From: Vesta saturnalis
Lineage: Eukaryota > Arthropoda > Insecta > Coleoptera > Lampyridae
Assembly: GCA_036346205.1 (NCBI GenBank)
Contig: JARFJB010001984.1
Location: forward strand, 514,501 to 578,500
Reading direction: 5' to 3'
DNA: 64,000 nucleotides
The notes beneath the pieces were generated by a model. That model did no database searches and had not been told where the DNA came from. It saw only the letters and a program-made list of their open reading frames with translations. Shown here in pieces: positions 39,101 to 53,200 of this stretch. The position numbers and the translations under genes were made by a program. Numbering within the stretch: the first letter of the stretch is position 1; each line of letters starts with the position of its first letter.

Positions 39101-42100
39101 AAAAATATCAAAATAACTCTCGTGAAAAATTTGGATAAGACGAACCGTTTTGCCAGGAAAAATTTTTTTCTAATGCACATTTGCGCAAGCGCTTTACTTA
39201 GGTAAAAAACTTTAGTCGCCTTTACTTTTTAGTGACCATATCGACAGTTGAATTTATTTATCAAACGTTAGTTTTTTTTCTGTCGCTTTTCCGTTGATAA
39301 GGATCCATAATTATGACTCATAGTTTCACTAATTCTGAAATGGTGGATATGCTTTTAGTCTATGGACTTTGCCATTGCAACGGTCGAAGAAGTGTACGAA
39401 TTTATAGGGAAAAATATCCTTTCCGTAGAACTGTAAATCGACACACTTTTGCTAATATCGAAAGACGTCTCCGCGAAAATGGCAAGTTTCAAGCAAGCCG
39501 TGTAAATCTTGGAAGCAGACGAAACATAAGGACGGTAAAAATTGAAGATGGGATTTCGGACGCTGTTGAAATAAATCCAAAGACCAGCACATGACGTGTA
39601 GGATTGCAATTGGGAATTTCGAAATCATCAGTTCATAGAGTTTTTCAAGAACAATTATTGCACCCCTTTCATATTCGAAAAGTTCAAGACATATTGCCCA
39701 TCCTGATCAACGTTTAGCTTTCTGTCAATTTAATATTCATAGAAGAATTGAAAACTCGAATTTTAGTAAAAAAAATTTGTTCACGGACGAAGCTACTTTT
39801 ACTAGATGCGGTATTTTCAATGTTCATAATGAACATATTTATGCTGTTGAAAACACTCATGAAACGAGAGTATCTAATTATCATCATCAATTTCAAGTAA
39901 ATATCTGGGATCGACACTTTTATTATTGGTCCCTTTGTACTGCCAAATCGGCTGAATGGAGATAGGAACTTGAACTTTTTAATACAAAATTTACCTATTT
40001 TATTACCTTACTCCTTCGTCGTGACCTTTGGTTTATGCATGATGGCGCACCTCCTCTTTTTACTTTACATGCAAGACAATATTTAAATGAGGTATATCCA
40101 CAGCGCTGGATTGAAAGGGGAGGTAACGCACCTGTGAACTGGCCGGCTCGATCACCGGTCTTGACACCCTGCGATTTTGTTTGTGGGATGCCTTGAAATC
40201 GAAAATTTATGCATCCCCAGTTAATACGCAAGAAGAATTGTTGACAAGAATAATTCATGAAGCCAATTTATTGAAGAATAGTCCTGAAGTATTGTCCAGA
40301 GTACAACGTAATTTTTTAAAAATAATTAACTTGTACATGCAGGAAAATGGTGGAAATTTTGAACATTTGTGGAATTCGCAAATTAAATACCTTCCAAAAA
40401 AGTCCATCAATTGCACTTGTTAAAACAAAATTTACATAACATAATTTTATTTTTGTAATATTTATTTAGCCTTTGGTTGATAATGCTCTTAGCGATGTCA
40501 AGAAGGTATACCTTTTTTAAGCAGAAATTGTAGGGAAAACTATTATTGCATGCTAAAAGAGCCTACAGTGTAGCACAAAAAAGTTGTAGCGGTTTAAACA
40601 TGTCCTAATGGTCGCTTGTAGCGCCCTCTAAGAAATACACCGAAATCGATGATAAATTTGAATTTCTTATCCCAAGAAACCCCCATATAAAAAATTTGAC
40701 CACAACATATTAATAAGATTTGCTCCTCCTGTTTTGACCTAGCTCAGGTGACTCATACTAGGTCAAAGAACAAGATCAACTAAATTGTTAGTCGTCACCG
40801 TCTAGCTATATGCGTGTCATACAAACACATTTTTCAAGATTTCAAATATATTTCATTGTCCTCTACTCATGACGGATTGTTACAAAATCGGGTGGGAGCA
40901 ACAAACGTCAAGCACGGCATCCACCCATTTATTCTATTCTACCAGAATACAATATTCTTGAATTCCGTCTGGCAGGATGCGCTTTCTAAATGTACTTGAT
41001 TTCCGTCTGGCAGCATGCACTTTCCAATCATCAAAATCGTTATTTCTGGTCTAGACCGACAAAACATTAAAAATTTTAGTTTGGCCCACCTGATTTTTCA
41101 TATATCAACATTTAATGACAGCCGTCATGTTGAAGCCGTTTCATATGCTGATGTTTAGTGCTACCAACATAACTCTAAAAGTGATGGCGTCAGCAAACAG
41201 TTTCCCAAAACATTTTTTATAAATTAATACGCCAGCACAAAAAAAATTGCATGTCACACGTCCAGAAACGATAGTTGTGCTCATACTCACACAACTATAG
41301 TTTCGGATTAATGATACATATAACTATTATTTTCAAGGTGTTATGTTACCACTAATAAAAGGTTTATTTCAGTCGAATTGTTCAAACCTACAATTATTAG
41401 ATATATCTAATATACGAACGTTTGCTCATAATACTGCTCTACTTCACATAGAAAAATTGCAGTCAGGTTGTCCGAAACTTAGGGTACTGCGAATAACTAA
41501 TAGTCAAATATGGCTTGCTCCCGAAAGTTTATCAAACCAAGTAAGTGTAGTTATAAAAAAAAAATAAAACTGACAATTTGTTTATTTTAGGTTGCTTCAC
41601 CTGGTTTTCCAATGCTTGAAGAACTTTCTTTAGCTGGAGCTGAAGGGTGTCAACTTACTGCACGTTCAATGGATGATGAAGGTATTGAACGAATATTAAA
41701 ATCAAGCACTAAACTTCGTTTACTTGATGTCCGTGGTTGTGTACGTCTTACTGATTCTGGATTGGTGCGGGTACCTGCATGGGACCTTGAACATCTGTTT
41801 TTAAGTGGTAATGTATATGAACGGTGTCATTATATTTTGACTGGGGTGCTTTTATAAAAATTATAAACAATTGCAATACATTTATGGATATTTATTATTC
41901 AAAACGGTAAATTTCTAATTAGTGTGTGGTTACATAACTAAATCCAGTCCAGTTTTTGTTTTTACTTTCTCTTGTATACGTAATTTTGGGAAGAGGACAT
42001 TTTGAGCATTCTGCATTCCAAAAATGTCAAATTCACAAAGTTATCCATGTCTTCTTATGTGAATAAATAAAATTCTTGAAAAACTATAAAACCAAAGAGC

Positions 42101-44209
42101 ACCAAACTTCAAAGTGCATTTGAAAGAAATGACGTTTTTCAAATTTTGTCAAAATCAGACCTAGCGGTTTTGATTCAAATCAAAATGTTGAAACTCAACT
42201 ACACTGTAAAGGCTCTTTACTCTTTTGGAAAAGTATGATTTATTGTATTTGTACATACAGAAAATATATCACAGAAAAATATAGTATGCACTTTGACGAT
42301 ACCATAGAATATATTATTTTATTGATTAGGCTCACAACAACAAAACAATGTTTATGTTAAGAGTCATGTAGCGCTTGCATTGCATTGCATCACTATGTGT
42401 TTTGTTTAGTTATAAATTACTTATATCAAAATGTATGTAATTTAGTCTCTTGATAATTGTTGATTTTATACCGGAGTGTACAATCAGTAGGGGACATGTT
42501 GTTTAAATTTTCTGATAATAATACTAAAAGTCCTATAATTTAGGTGTCTACCCTCTGTATATTAGTTAGGGATCGTTTCTGTTACGGAGCAGTAGGACTT
42601 TCTTTTCACTGAATTAGTAAAAATATTGCACTTCGATAAAATATACTTTATTTAAATAAAAATAGGATAAGGTAAACTTAGACATAAATAAAACTATAAG
42701 AACTGAAAGAGGCAATCAAAATAATACAAGACTATGGCAATCGACAAAATATTGTTTAGGAGGTAATGCCACTTCACATTTAATACACTTGAAATATGAA
42801 TTTGTACGACACACTCCACACCTTGTTTGTTTGTCCTGATGTGCACTAGGTGGTCCATTCAATCCAATTTTGAATATTTGTGTAAGTACTGAGCTGATTT
42901 GGATGGACCTCTTTTTGTAGTTTTTCTATAACTTTCCAAAATGCCTGTTACTATAGTCCTTTTAAAGGCTAATTGATCTAACTTTCCACAATTTGTGCAA
43001 TGTAATTGTCAAGCATTTTGAAGAACAATGTCTACACAATGGGTAAATAATGGAAAGTACCATTTCTTGCCATTTGCAAGCAATTATTGCGTTATTTCCC
43101 AATTTACGTCTGTGAGTTCCTCTATCCATCATCTGCACTTCTTCACAAGATTGCATTGGACATACAGGTAACCTGTTTTCCCTAACAGTTCCTGCAATAG
43201 TGGAATTGAGGTAAAAAGCTATTAAAAAAAATGTTGTATGATTGAGAACTCTAAGCTTGTAAAATGCCGGCATACTGCAAAACCATGTTGGCCCCTAAAC
43301 CCAAATTTTTGTACTTTTCTGGCAAAACCGTGGTTGAACCTTGATACGGATAAAAAAATACTATATATCCTAATTTGGTCGCCCCAGCCCACAACTTATA
43401 GCCCCATCGAATGAGCTTTCCCCTAATAAACTGTTTGCAGGCGTGCCGACCAAAGTAGGGTACCATTGCTTCAACACTGGAAATTTTGTTGTGGTGCAAA
43501 CTCTTGAAATTTTCTATTTAAATCGTTAAATGATGGTCGTATTTTAGAAAATTTATCTTCTCTATTGAAATTATAAACTGAAATTTGTCTCGTGAAATTG
43601 CTTCAGAAATTAATTTATTAGCTATGTTGTATCCACTGACCATTAAAACTCCAAGGTAAGTCATCATTTCGTCAGTTGTAATTGTCTGCGGCGTAAGTGT
43701 TACTATAATTAACAAGCTTTTGAATATCATCAAAAAAATATTTGAATAATGGATGAGCATAGTTTAGCGAGCCCTATACATTCCACTCAGCAAAATTAAA
43801 ATTCAAATCGCCGTCAGTCCAATTTAAAGTTGTCTTAGCTTTTTTGGAAATCTTGACTTTTGTTGCCTTAACCGGTTTTCTTGTTGTTCATAAATGATGC
43901 CAGAGGTAAATTGTCCTGGCTAACCCAATCGCCATTGTTACTACTTACATTTGTATCAACGTCTACGTTGACATTTCAAAATCACGTATTATAACGTAGG
44001 ATGGATATTTTCACAGTTATTAGCCTCATAATTCAAATACTTATAACTTTATAAAATGGAATATTATAAAAAAAATGTTTCAATCATATTACATGATAAA
44101 AAATAAGGGTTTGTGTTTAAAAAACTAAAGTTGACATCATTTTGATTGAGTTCAGCGCCATCTGCAGTTAAATCCATAGTCATCTTTTGATGCGGAAAAA
44201 ATTCCTTTG

Positions 44210-44273
<64 letters not shown>

Positions 44274-47200
44274 CCAGCTATCAATAGGACGGCCATACAT
44301 GGGCATTTTACCATCATTGGGACGGCCAAATGCATTTGACGGCCATATATGGCCGTCAAATAAATTTTGTGTTAAAACAGTTCGTAATCATGAGAAGTAC
44401 CATAATATGCAATAAAAAGTCGGCCGTTCAATGTAGGTTCTATGAATTTTCGTATATTATTGATTCCGAAATAATCCGTCGACAGAAAAGAGGCGCTGTA
44501 AAAATTGTGTATATTAAATATACGTTTACTCCCATGTCATCGACTATATGACGGCCGAAGCTTTGGCAACAAAGCACTGAGTGAGTCGCCGCTTTTATTT
44601 AGTTCGTAATTGAAAGTTTCATTTTTAAAACATTATAGATAAGGGTTCTTATAACGGATTCCTAAACTTAGATTATTTAAACAGTAGTACATTATAAACC
44701 CCCTTTTCTTGTTAATAGAGTATTAAACGTGTAACTAAAGATTTCAAATATTATTTTTCAAATTAATATGAAGCCGCGATAGTAGTCCCGCGGAACACGA
44801 TTGGGTTAACTATGGTTTCTAGATTTTAAAAAGGGAATGAGTCGCCTCTGTGTTGTTTTGTTAGACAATGCCATATTCGAAACTGGAGTATGTATAATCG
44901 AAGTATACCAAGTGAATCAAGGCTATTACACTAGTCTTTAAGTCTCAGAACAGCAGCTACCTCAAAATAGCTTAAATATTACACAAAATCTGTAACAAAG
45001 AAAACTAACAAGTCTAAAATACTGCCGAATTACACAAAATTGTGACATTTAGTTTTATCACATTGAAACCACCACATAAGATTGTTAAAGTCTGATTTTA
45101 CTTCTCTCAACCATGTGACAATGGTACTTGCAAAACACTTTTCTCGTAACGTCAGCTCGTGTGAATTGTAAGCTATAACTTAAAAATAGAAGTCTTGGTC
45201 AAGTATAGATGTTACAATGAGAATTCCATATTTTAGTAGATACCTAATTCGAAATATGACAGCGTAACTTTTAATGTGTAGTTTGTGGATTTGCTTTTTA
45301 TAGAGTTCAACTAAAATCAATGAAGAACCATTGTATAAAATCGGTCCAGTCATTACTGAGATCAGCGAGAACGTACAACTTAACGCACGGTCGGAAAACA
45401 TATTGAGCTCCCCTTAGTTTGTGCTTTCACCTATTAGTAATTATGAGTATAGGTATAGATGATTTGATACTTTCAAATTAATTATTGTATTTAAGAAATC
45501 TGTAATTGGGAAGCCATATACTAATTTGGTAATAGCTTAGTGGAAATTCGTCTGGGGCTACTTAGTCTTTTATAGTAATTTAATCTAGTGTGGCGCAAGA
45601 TTTAGCCGTTTTCACGCGACCGACAAGGAAAAAATATCGTAAATCTATTGAGAGCAGTTTTGCCAAAGTTTTTATCTTATCTCGGCTGATTCAGTGCGAC
45701 CGTTTCACCACCAAGCCCTACCATTGCCAGTAAACTCATCGCCGGTACTTCCGTTTTGGATAAATTTATGAAATACTCACTTTTACTCGCTTGCATAAAT
45801 GACAGTAGAATTTTAATTCTACAAAGTTTTAATTTAGAATATATGGGCATCCTTACAAATATGACAAAGACAAGTGGCTCATTTATCTCTACGTGCAACA
45901 ATTTGAAGGTGTATTCCACGTTTACAGGTGAAATGGGAATACGTCATCCAACCATGTGGACGAGTGTTGATGTTTTTGTCAAAGATACAGGCTTGTCCTA
46001 TATTGGTCACGCAATCCGCCATATAACAGTAAATGATTGGACTGCGTGCATATTCCTTAACAAGACATCATTTATGGTTGTTCATTTTCTCAACTCTAGT
46101 AGACCTAAGATAATGTCAAATAGCGTAAACTCGTTAAATTTCTGTGAAGCAGTGCAAATAACGATAGAGTTTCTAATGCTAGCCAATACGTAGATTATTT
46201 TTTCCTTAACCGTTTTGAGTCAACCTAGTAAGAATTCGAGAATGTTCAACAGCCACTCTGGAGTTATCTATTTGAGGGTTATGAAGATATCGTTAACCAA
46301 TTACTCGTGCGCAACGCTAGTAATTCGTTAGTGCTCATTGTGCTTTGCGGAAAATGAACACACTGTATAATCACGCGTATTTGTCGTTAACTATGCAACT
46401 CGCGGATGTAAATGTTTGAGAGATACCAAGTACTATCCCAACCGTCATATTGATTATTATAATAATGAATGACGCTTAGTAATCAAGTAGTATTTATTTA
46501 CAAACTGTATACTACCCTGTCATATATTAAAATCGTTACTATCAATACGACGACCGCGATAGTATTTCCACGAAATTTGTACTGCTTAGTTTATTCAATT
46601 TATCCATTTCAGAGTTAGTGTTTGTGCTTTTAAGTTGAAAATGGCAGCCTTTCAGTTTCCTAAGGAATATGTAAGTAGTATTTTTTTAAAATCTTTATAT
46701 TGTCTGCGTACCCATTTTGTAAATGCCATACCTATCTATGTTCAAAGAAGAAACATGTTACAGAAACTCGCTTCTCATTGAAACAATGTACCTATGCAAT
46801 TAAACGAATGTTTAAGAAATGTTTATTTGGAAAAAAACTTTTTATAAAATTGGGAAACATCTAAATTCAAAATTCTAACATGGATTAAGAGTACTTTGCC
46901 AGAATTCTTTTAAATTCGTTAGCTAATTCTTTAATTACCTACTGCAGCTAAACTTAAGCCATGGGAAAATATCAGCTGTAAAAATATATTTGAAATGTAT
47001 GTAAGCATAAATAAATCTAAAGAAATTTTACTGGCTTACCAAACAAATAATCGTGGTTATTAACATGTTTTCCAGTACTCTAATGCAGTGAGGTTAATAA
47101 TTATCATTGTATTAAAGTCATCATGAATAAAGATAAAACCCAAAAACTGTTCATTTGGTTATTATCGAACTATAATAGATTTGTTGTTTCGACAATTATA

Positions 47201-50200
47201 ATTGTCTTTATGAGATAAAGAGAATTATGAATGAAACTGCAAAGCTACAAAATTTAATACTAAAAAATTTCACAATTTCGAAAGGTGTAATTATAAAAAA
47301 TACGCTCCACAAAGTATTACATAGGTATACAGGGTTTTTCTGTTGACATTGAGCAGTCAATATTTCAGTAACTATTCAGAATTGTTATATAGCTTGTTAG
47401 GAACTTTTTTTTATAATGATGTTTATTCATGAGAAGTAAAATGTTAAAAAAAATCACATCCAGATTAACCGGAAGTGGACCAATTTTTTTTCTTAAACAG
47501 GTTATTCTTTTTTTTCTCTTGTTGGATATGGTTTTTTTTCGGTTAAGCTAGTAGTGAATGTTGAGAATTTTATGGTTAAGGATTAGTTTTTTCACAAGTG
47601 TAATTATTTCTTTCCGGCCATCATGAGACAATCTAAACTATTAAATTGCCGTGATCATCTTACAATACAATAACTTAATAATAACTTAAGTTATTCTTGA
47701 TCGTTTTAAAAAATTGTGTGTGCGTCATTAATATGATAGTTATTGTTTTATAGTATATTAAGTATCAAGAACCATAAGGGACGTTTACCTGCCGACGACT
47801 CGGCTCCAATTTTGTCGGAGACCTGTACAACCCTTAACATTCGTGATGCTTAGGTATACTGTTTTTTGCACGATTAAGCTTTTTCGTTTATTTACCATAT
47901 CTGTTTCCAATACAGTATGATATGTTTACTGGTTGCGACGCCCAACTCGTCGGTAAGTATTTTACTTACCGACGACTTTAACTTACCAACGTAAAATTAA
48001 TACAAATACCTTATTGACAAGTTGGACTTAACGATGTCTTGACGCGAAATATAAAAATCACTTTTGACTTTTCGTTCATTTAGTAGAAATTAAATAATTT
48101 CAATTCTGGTAAATTTAATACAATCGTGCAAAAAACAATATGAACATCACGAACATTAAGGGTTGTACCGGTCTCCGGCCAAATTGGAGACTTCCCTATC
48201 CCTTACTGTTCTTGATACTCAGTATATTATTTTGCACGTTCGTGTTAAATTCAATTGAAATAAATTAATTTCTACTAAATTAAATATCTATAAACGAAAA
48301 GTCAAAAGTGACGTTTATATTTCGCGTTAGTTTAGACGCCAGTAAGTAAAACACGTCGATAAGTAATACCGTGTTGGGCCTATCAACCAGTAAACAAATC
48401 CTACCTTCCTGGAAATAAATATTGTAAATAGACAAAAATGGTCGATCGTGAAAAAATATTTTATTTCTGATTTTATTAATTTTAACTTAGTGTTTGGTTG
48501 CAAATAAGCGAAAATTCTTTTTAAAACGATTGACAACTTCAGGTCCAGGTGGTTATTGGAATAATAAGATGAGCACGACGATATAGTAATTTACATTGCA
48601 CGATGAAAAAAGAATTAATTGGCTTAAACGTAGGTATCTAGCAACTAAAAGTAAGTTTAAATATATAAACTTGCATCATTATCACAAATACTTAGCTTTT
48701 GGGGTTTTTTAAAGGTGTATTTTTGTATTTATGTTTATACATATCTAAACATTTCTAATACATTTTATTACTACTCAGTAAGATTTCTGTAAGTGTTACC
48801 CAAAAAGCAAGTATTTAAAAAAAAGAATTGTCAGTAATTACGCTTGTGGGAAAACTAACAGGTTTTTTATTTATTTAATTTTAAAATAAAATGGATGGCT
48901 TAAAATATTTATTTATACACTAGTTTCATTGGAGAAACAGTCAAAATTATATTCTCGAAAGGCAGAAACTAAATTTTATAGTTTTTAATTAAAGTAAATG
49001 AACTCTCAATGTATAATACTGCACTATAATACCAAAAATACACACACTGTGGATATCTACCATAATACTTATTGGATTGTTTCATTGTGAACAATTTCAA
49101 CACTATAGATATATTAACACGTTTTGTAGTACATATGCCCTTCAAATGCGTCACAAAGAACAGGACGTTGGTTCTGTAACAGACCACTATCTCCTCTGCA
49201 AGCTACTCCAGACGCCACAATAACCGAATCGCATTGTGAAATTGAAAACGACAGTGAACAACCCATAAATCATCGTCTAGATGTGGACAATAATGAAACG
49301 GTGTGCTTCATAGTTTTATTTTATTATTGCGATTTTGATTTCAAAAATACTAATTATTTTCCAAACTGAAACTAACAATGTAATTGTAGATGGCAAAGAC
49401 CCCGGAATTTGATATATCCGATACAGACGACGCTAGCGATTATGTACCAGACAGTTGCCCAGTAACGGTAAGTGGTAAGGATTGTACTAAAATAATATAT
49501 TTTTTTACAATTTAACAGGATTCAGACGAATCATACGAAAGACCGATTCCGGACCTGGAAATGGTATATAATACTAGCTGTTATGGTATCCCTTCTAGCT
49601 CTAACAAAACCGTAAACTATTCCTTTAAACATCCATATACAATAAATTAAAATAATAATTCCAGATCTCAGTTAATGAACAAGATAAAACGATCCCGATA
49701 GATCTCCTAAAATAATTAATTCCGAAGGAACTAGCACTGTTTCGGGTCAGGAGAAAGATCACTCAAATTTTATATATGGAAAAAGAAATAGACAAAAAGA
49801 CTTTTGTTTTTACTGTGAGGTATTAGTACAATGTTTTGCTAGGCACTTAACCAGAAATCATAAAACAGAAACAGAGGTACAAAAGATTTTATCTTACCCT
49901 CCAAGACACAAAACAAGGAAAGAATTAATTACAATGTTACGTAAAAAGGGAAACTATTTAAATTCTTGTGTAGTGCAAAAACCCGTTAAAAGGAGTGTCC
50001 TCGGTTACAAGCTAATACCATGCTCACACTGTTGTGGCTTTTATTCTAAAAAGCAATTGTGGCGTCATACAAAACAATGCGATCCAAATCGAATTTCTAG
50101 AAACTCACAGGCCGACGCACAAACATTTATAACTAACCATTTAAAGTCCGATTTAAACTTAAAAACTAAAGTTTTCCCAAAAATGAAGCCAGATAATATT

Positions 50201-53200
50201 TCTCTCATAGCGAAAAAAGATGAATTAATTTGTGCGTTTGGTGCTAGATATCTGAGAACTCATAAAGAAGATCATTTTGTGAACGTTGTTTCCAGAAAGA
50301 TGAGGGAATTGGCAAGACTCGTAATTGCAATAAAACAAATAAATCCTCAGTTAAGAAATTTGGTCAACATTTTGAAACCTCAAAACTTTGACATTTTAGT
50401 AGAAGCAGCAAAGGTTGTTGCACAGTTTGACGCGAAGCACGAAACATATAAATCTCCTTCATACGCCATGAATATTGCGACTTCTCTTAAACAATGTTGT
50501 GATATTGCCATGATGCAAAACTTAAAGAGAAGGAGGGATGATGTAAGTATATCTACAGCTGAAGTGGAATCTGACTTAAAGACATTGATACATTTAATCA
50601 ATGCGAACTGGAGATTTGAAGTTTCCTCTCAAGCTGCAATCGACCTGAACGTGAAAAAATGGAATCAGATTTCTATTATTCCTTTGGCTCAAGATTTAAA
50701 AATATTAAAGGAGTATTTAATCAACATTGGAAATAAGGCTGCTTTGAATATATGTGGGTCCTCAGGAACACAAAAGGACTATCAAACCTTAATCGAAAGT
50801 GTATACTGCAGAGTTATGTTGTTAAACAGAAGGAGACCGGGTGAGTTACAACGCTTGCTGGTAAGCACATACAAAACGTTCGCCACAAATCACAACCAAA
50901 ATTATGAAGAGTTCGAAGAGGCTGTAACTCCAACCGAACGAATTCTTATGAAATCATTTAAAAGAATTGTAATACGAGGAAAGAGGGGTCGAGGTGTCCC
51001 GATATTATTCAGTAGAGATGTGCAAGAACATATAGACCAAATCATAAAGTACCGAACAAGATTTTGTACTCAGAATGCTTATTTATTCGCGAACGTAAAC
51101 TCCAATAATGAAATAAGCGGCTACAAGGTGTTACAAAAGCATGCCAATCTTTGTGGTGCTAAACACCCAGAAGGAATTACTTGCACAAAATTAAGAAAGC
51201 ACTTAGCGACGTTGTCCCAAGTTTTTAATATGTCTGAATCAGATTTAGAGCAACTAGCAACGTTCATGGGCCACACTATCGGTATCCATCGGCAATCATA
51301 TAGGCTCCCCGATGATGTTTATCAAACCTCTAAGATTGCAAAGATACTTTTATTGCTAGAGAAAGGCAATGTTGGCCAGTTTAAAGGGATGACTTTAGAT
51401 GAAATTGATGTGAATATGGACGAATGTCTAGTTAATGACGACAAGGAAAACCAAACTAACCAAAACAATGACGATTTGATAGAAATCGTAGAACCATTAG
51501 ATGGTATCAGTATTATGCAAACTGCTAGTAATAATCAAAATTCTTTAAAGAAACACGGCAATCATCGACAACGTAATTTAGTGAAATGGACTGATGAACA
51601 GAAAGAAGTTGTGTGTTCGTTTTTTGCAGAACATATAAAACAGAAAAAACCCCCGAAGAGAGCTGAGTGTGAAACCATAAAAAATTTGAATATCCAATTG
51701 CTTCATAACAAAGATTGGTTGAAGATTAAGGTATTCATTCAAAATAAATATAGTGGAAAATGCAAATAAATAATATTATGTATTAATACTTATCATATAT
51801 CTCAATAAATCTCTTTAGCATACAGTAGCTTTTAAACAGGACTTTTAAACGTCTGCCTGACATAGATTATTGTTTTGTTCTTCCAATGTTGCTTATTTTA
51901 GTTATGAACGTACTAAAAAAGATGTTACATAATTATCCTAAAATATTGTTATTAAAACTATTTAATTTCTTTTAATATCTACTTTGTAGGTTGGAAGGTC
52001 GTGCGTTGTTCCACAACAGATATTTAATTGAACGCACGCGCACGCACGTATCCATGCGCGTGCATATAATTATTTAAATCGAGCATTTGACTGTTATATT
52101 ACTTTTGCCTGTAATAGTAGCATATTATGAAACTAGTTTGTAACGCAAGGGACATGAGTGAACTAACACGATGAAATCACGAATGCATTTTGATAAGTAA
52201 TTTAGTTTAAAGTGTTTCAATTGTGTTTAATCTGGAGTGGAACAACACACGACCTTCCAATCTATAAACTGAAAATTAAAATAAATGAAATAATTTTAAT
52301 AATGCTGCCTCTTTGGCGTAATGGTTAGAGTGCTTGCCTTTCACCCGAGCAGCGCGGGTTCAAACCTGCCCGAAGTAGCCGCATCTCTAAAACGGAGAGG
52401 TAGTAAAACTGTAGGTCCCGTGGCAGTACGATGTTTGTCACGTTAAAGACCCCTCCCTAAAGGTGGAATTCTTTTAGTAGGTCAAAATTCTAGTGACGGG
52501 TAGTGCTATTAACCATTAGTAGTTGATGCGCATAAAGATGTCTGACATTTCCGATTGTGTCTAGATCTCGGCCCACAAATGCAAAAAAAAGTAATAAACA
52601 CGACTTGGTGCTGTACAGGTAAGCTTGTTTACCTTTCGCATGGGAAACGCGGGTTTGAACTATGCAATGGTAGCCGTTTTTCTATAAGCAGAGAAAAATT
52701 GAAACACGTGAAAGATTCCTTTCCGGGGGAGGAATTTCCTTAGTTAACGGAAAATCCTTCTAAGGCTAGTTATAGTAACCATAACCGCTATTTCTAGATC
52801 TCCACAAAACCATACAATAGTAATAACAAAAACAAAAGAAGGAACAAGAAAAACAAAAACGAGGGCAAAAAAAAATAATAAACCGAAAACTACAGAAACC
52901 ACACAAACACTAACAAAAACACTAATTACAAAACCGGTTTTTATCGTTAGTGCTGTTTCCCATTGAGCAGTGCAGGCTTTCTGAAACCCGAACCACAGAG
53001 ATAGTCTATATTGTTTGTGCCTTTTTGTGCTTTACGGATTGCATCAATACGACTGACCGTATTCCGTCCTGCAGAAATAGCTCTTTACTCTTCATGGAAA
53101 CTCTAATAGGGGCCCAGTTGATGTGAACCAGAAAGCGCTCACTATGTGAACTTATGTTTTAATACTTCCAATAAACGAAAGTCATCACACGCGTCATTTT

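Noticed and set aside
41338..41372. Earlier acceptor for exon 7, giving VMLPLIKGLFQ
   Set aside because: It breaks phase with exon 6 and adds residues that disturb the LRR. The acceptor at 41372 restores both.
44271..44350. CRISPR-like or operator-like reading of the repeated GACGGCC words
   Set aside because: Spacing is irregular and the host is eukaryotic. Subterminal transposon repeats explain them better.
45756..46193. 145-codon open frame before the recombinase gene
   Set aside because: No recognised domain and the opposite strand is also partly open. Kept only as an unassigned note.
48542..48651. Possible extra exon of the recombinase gene
   Set aside because: Good splice sites but no frame stays open through it. 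Too weak to call.
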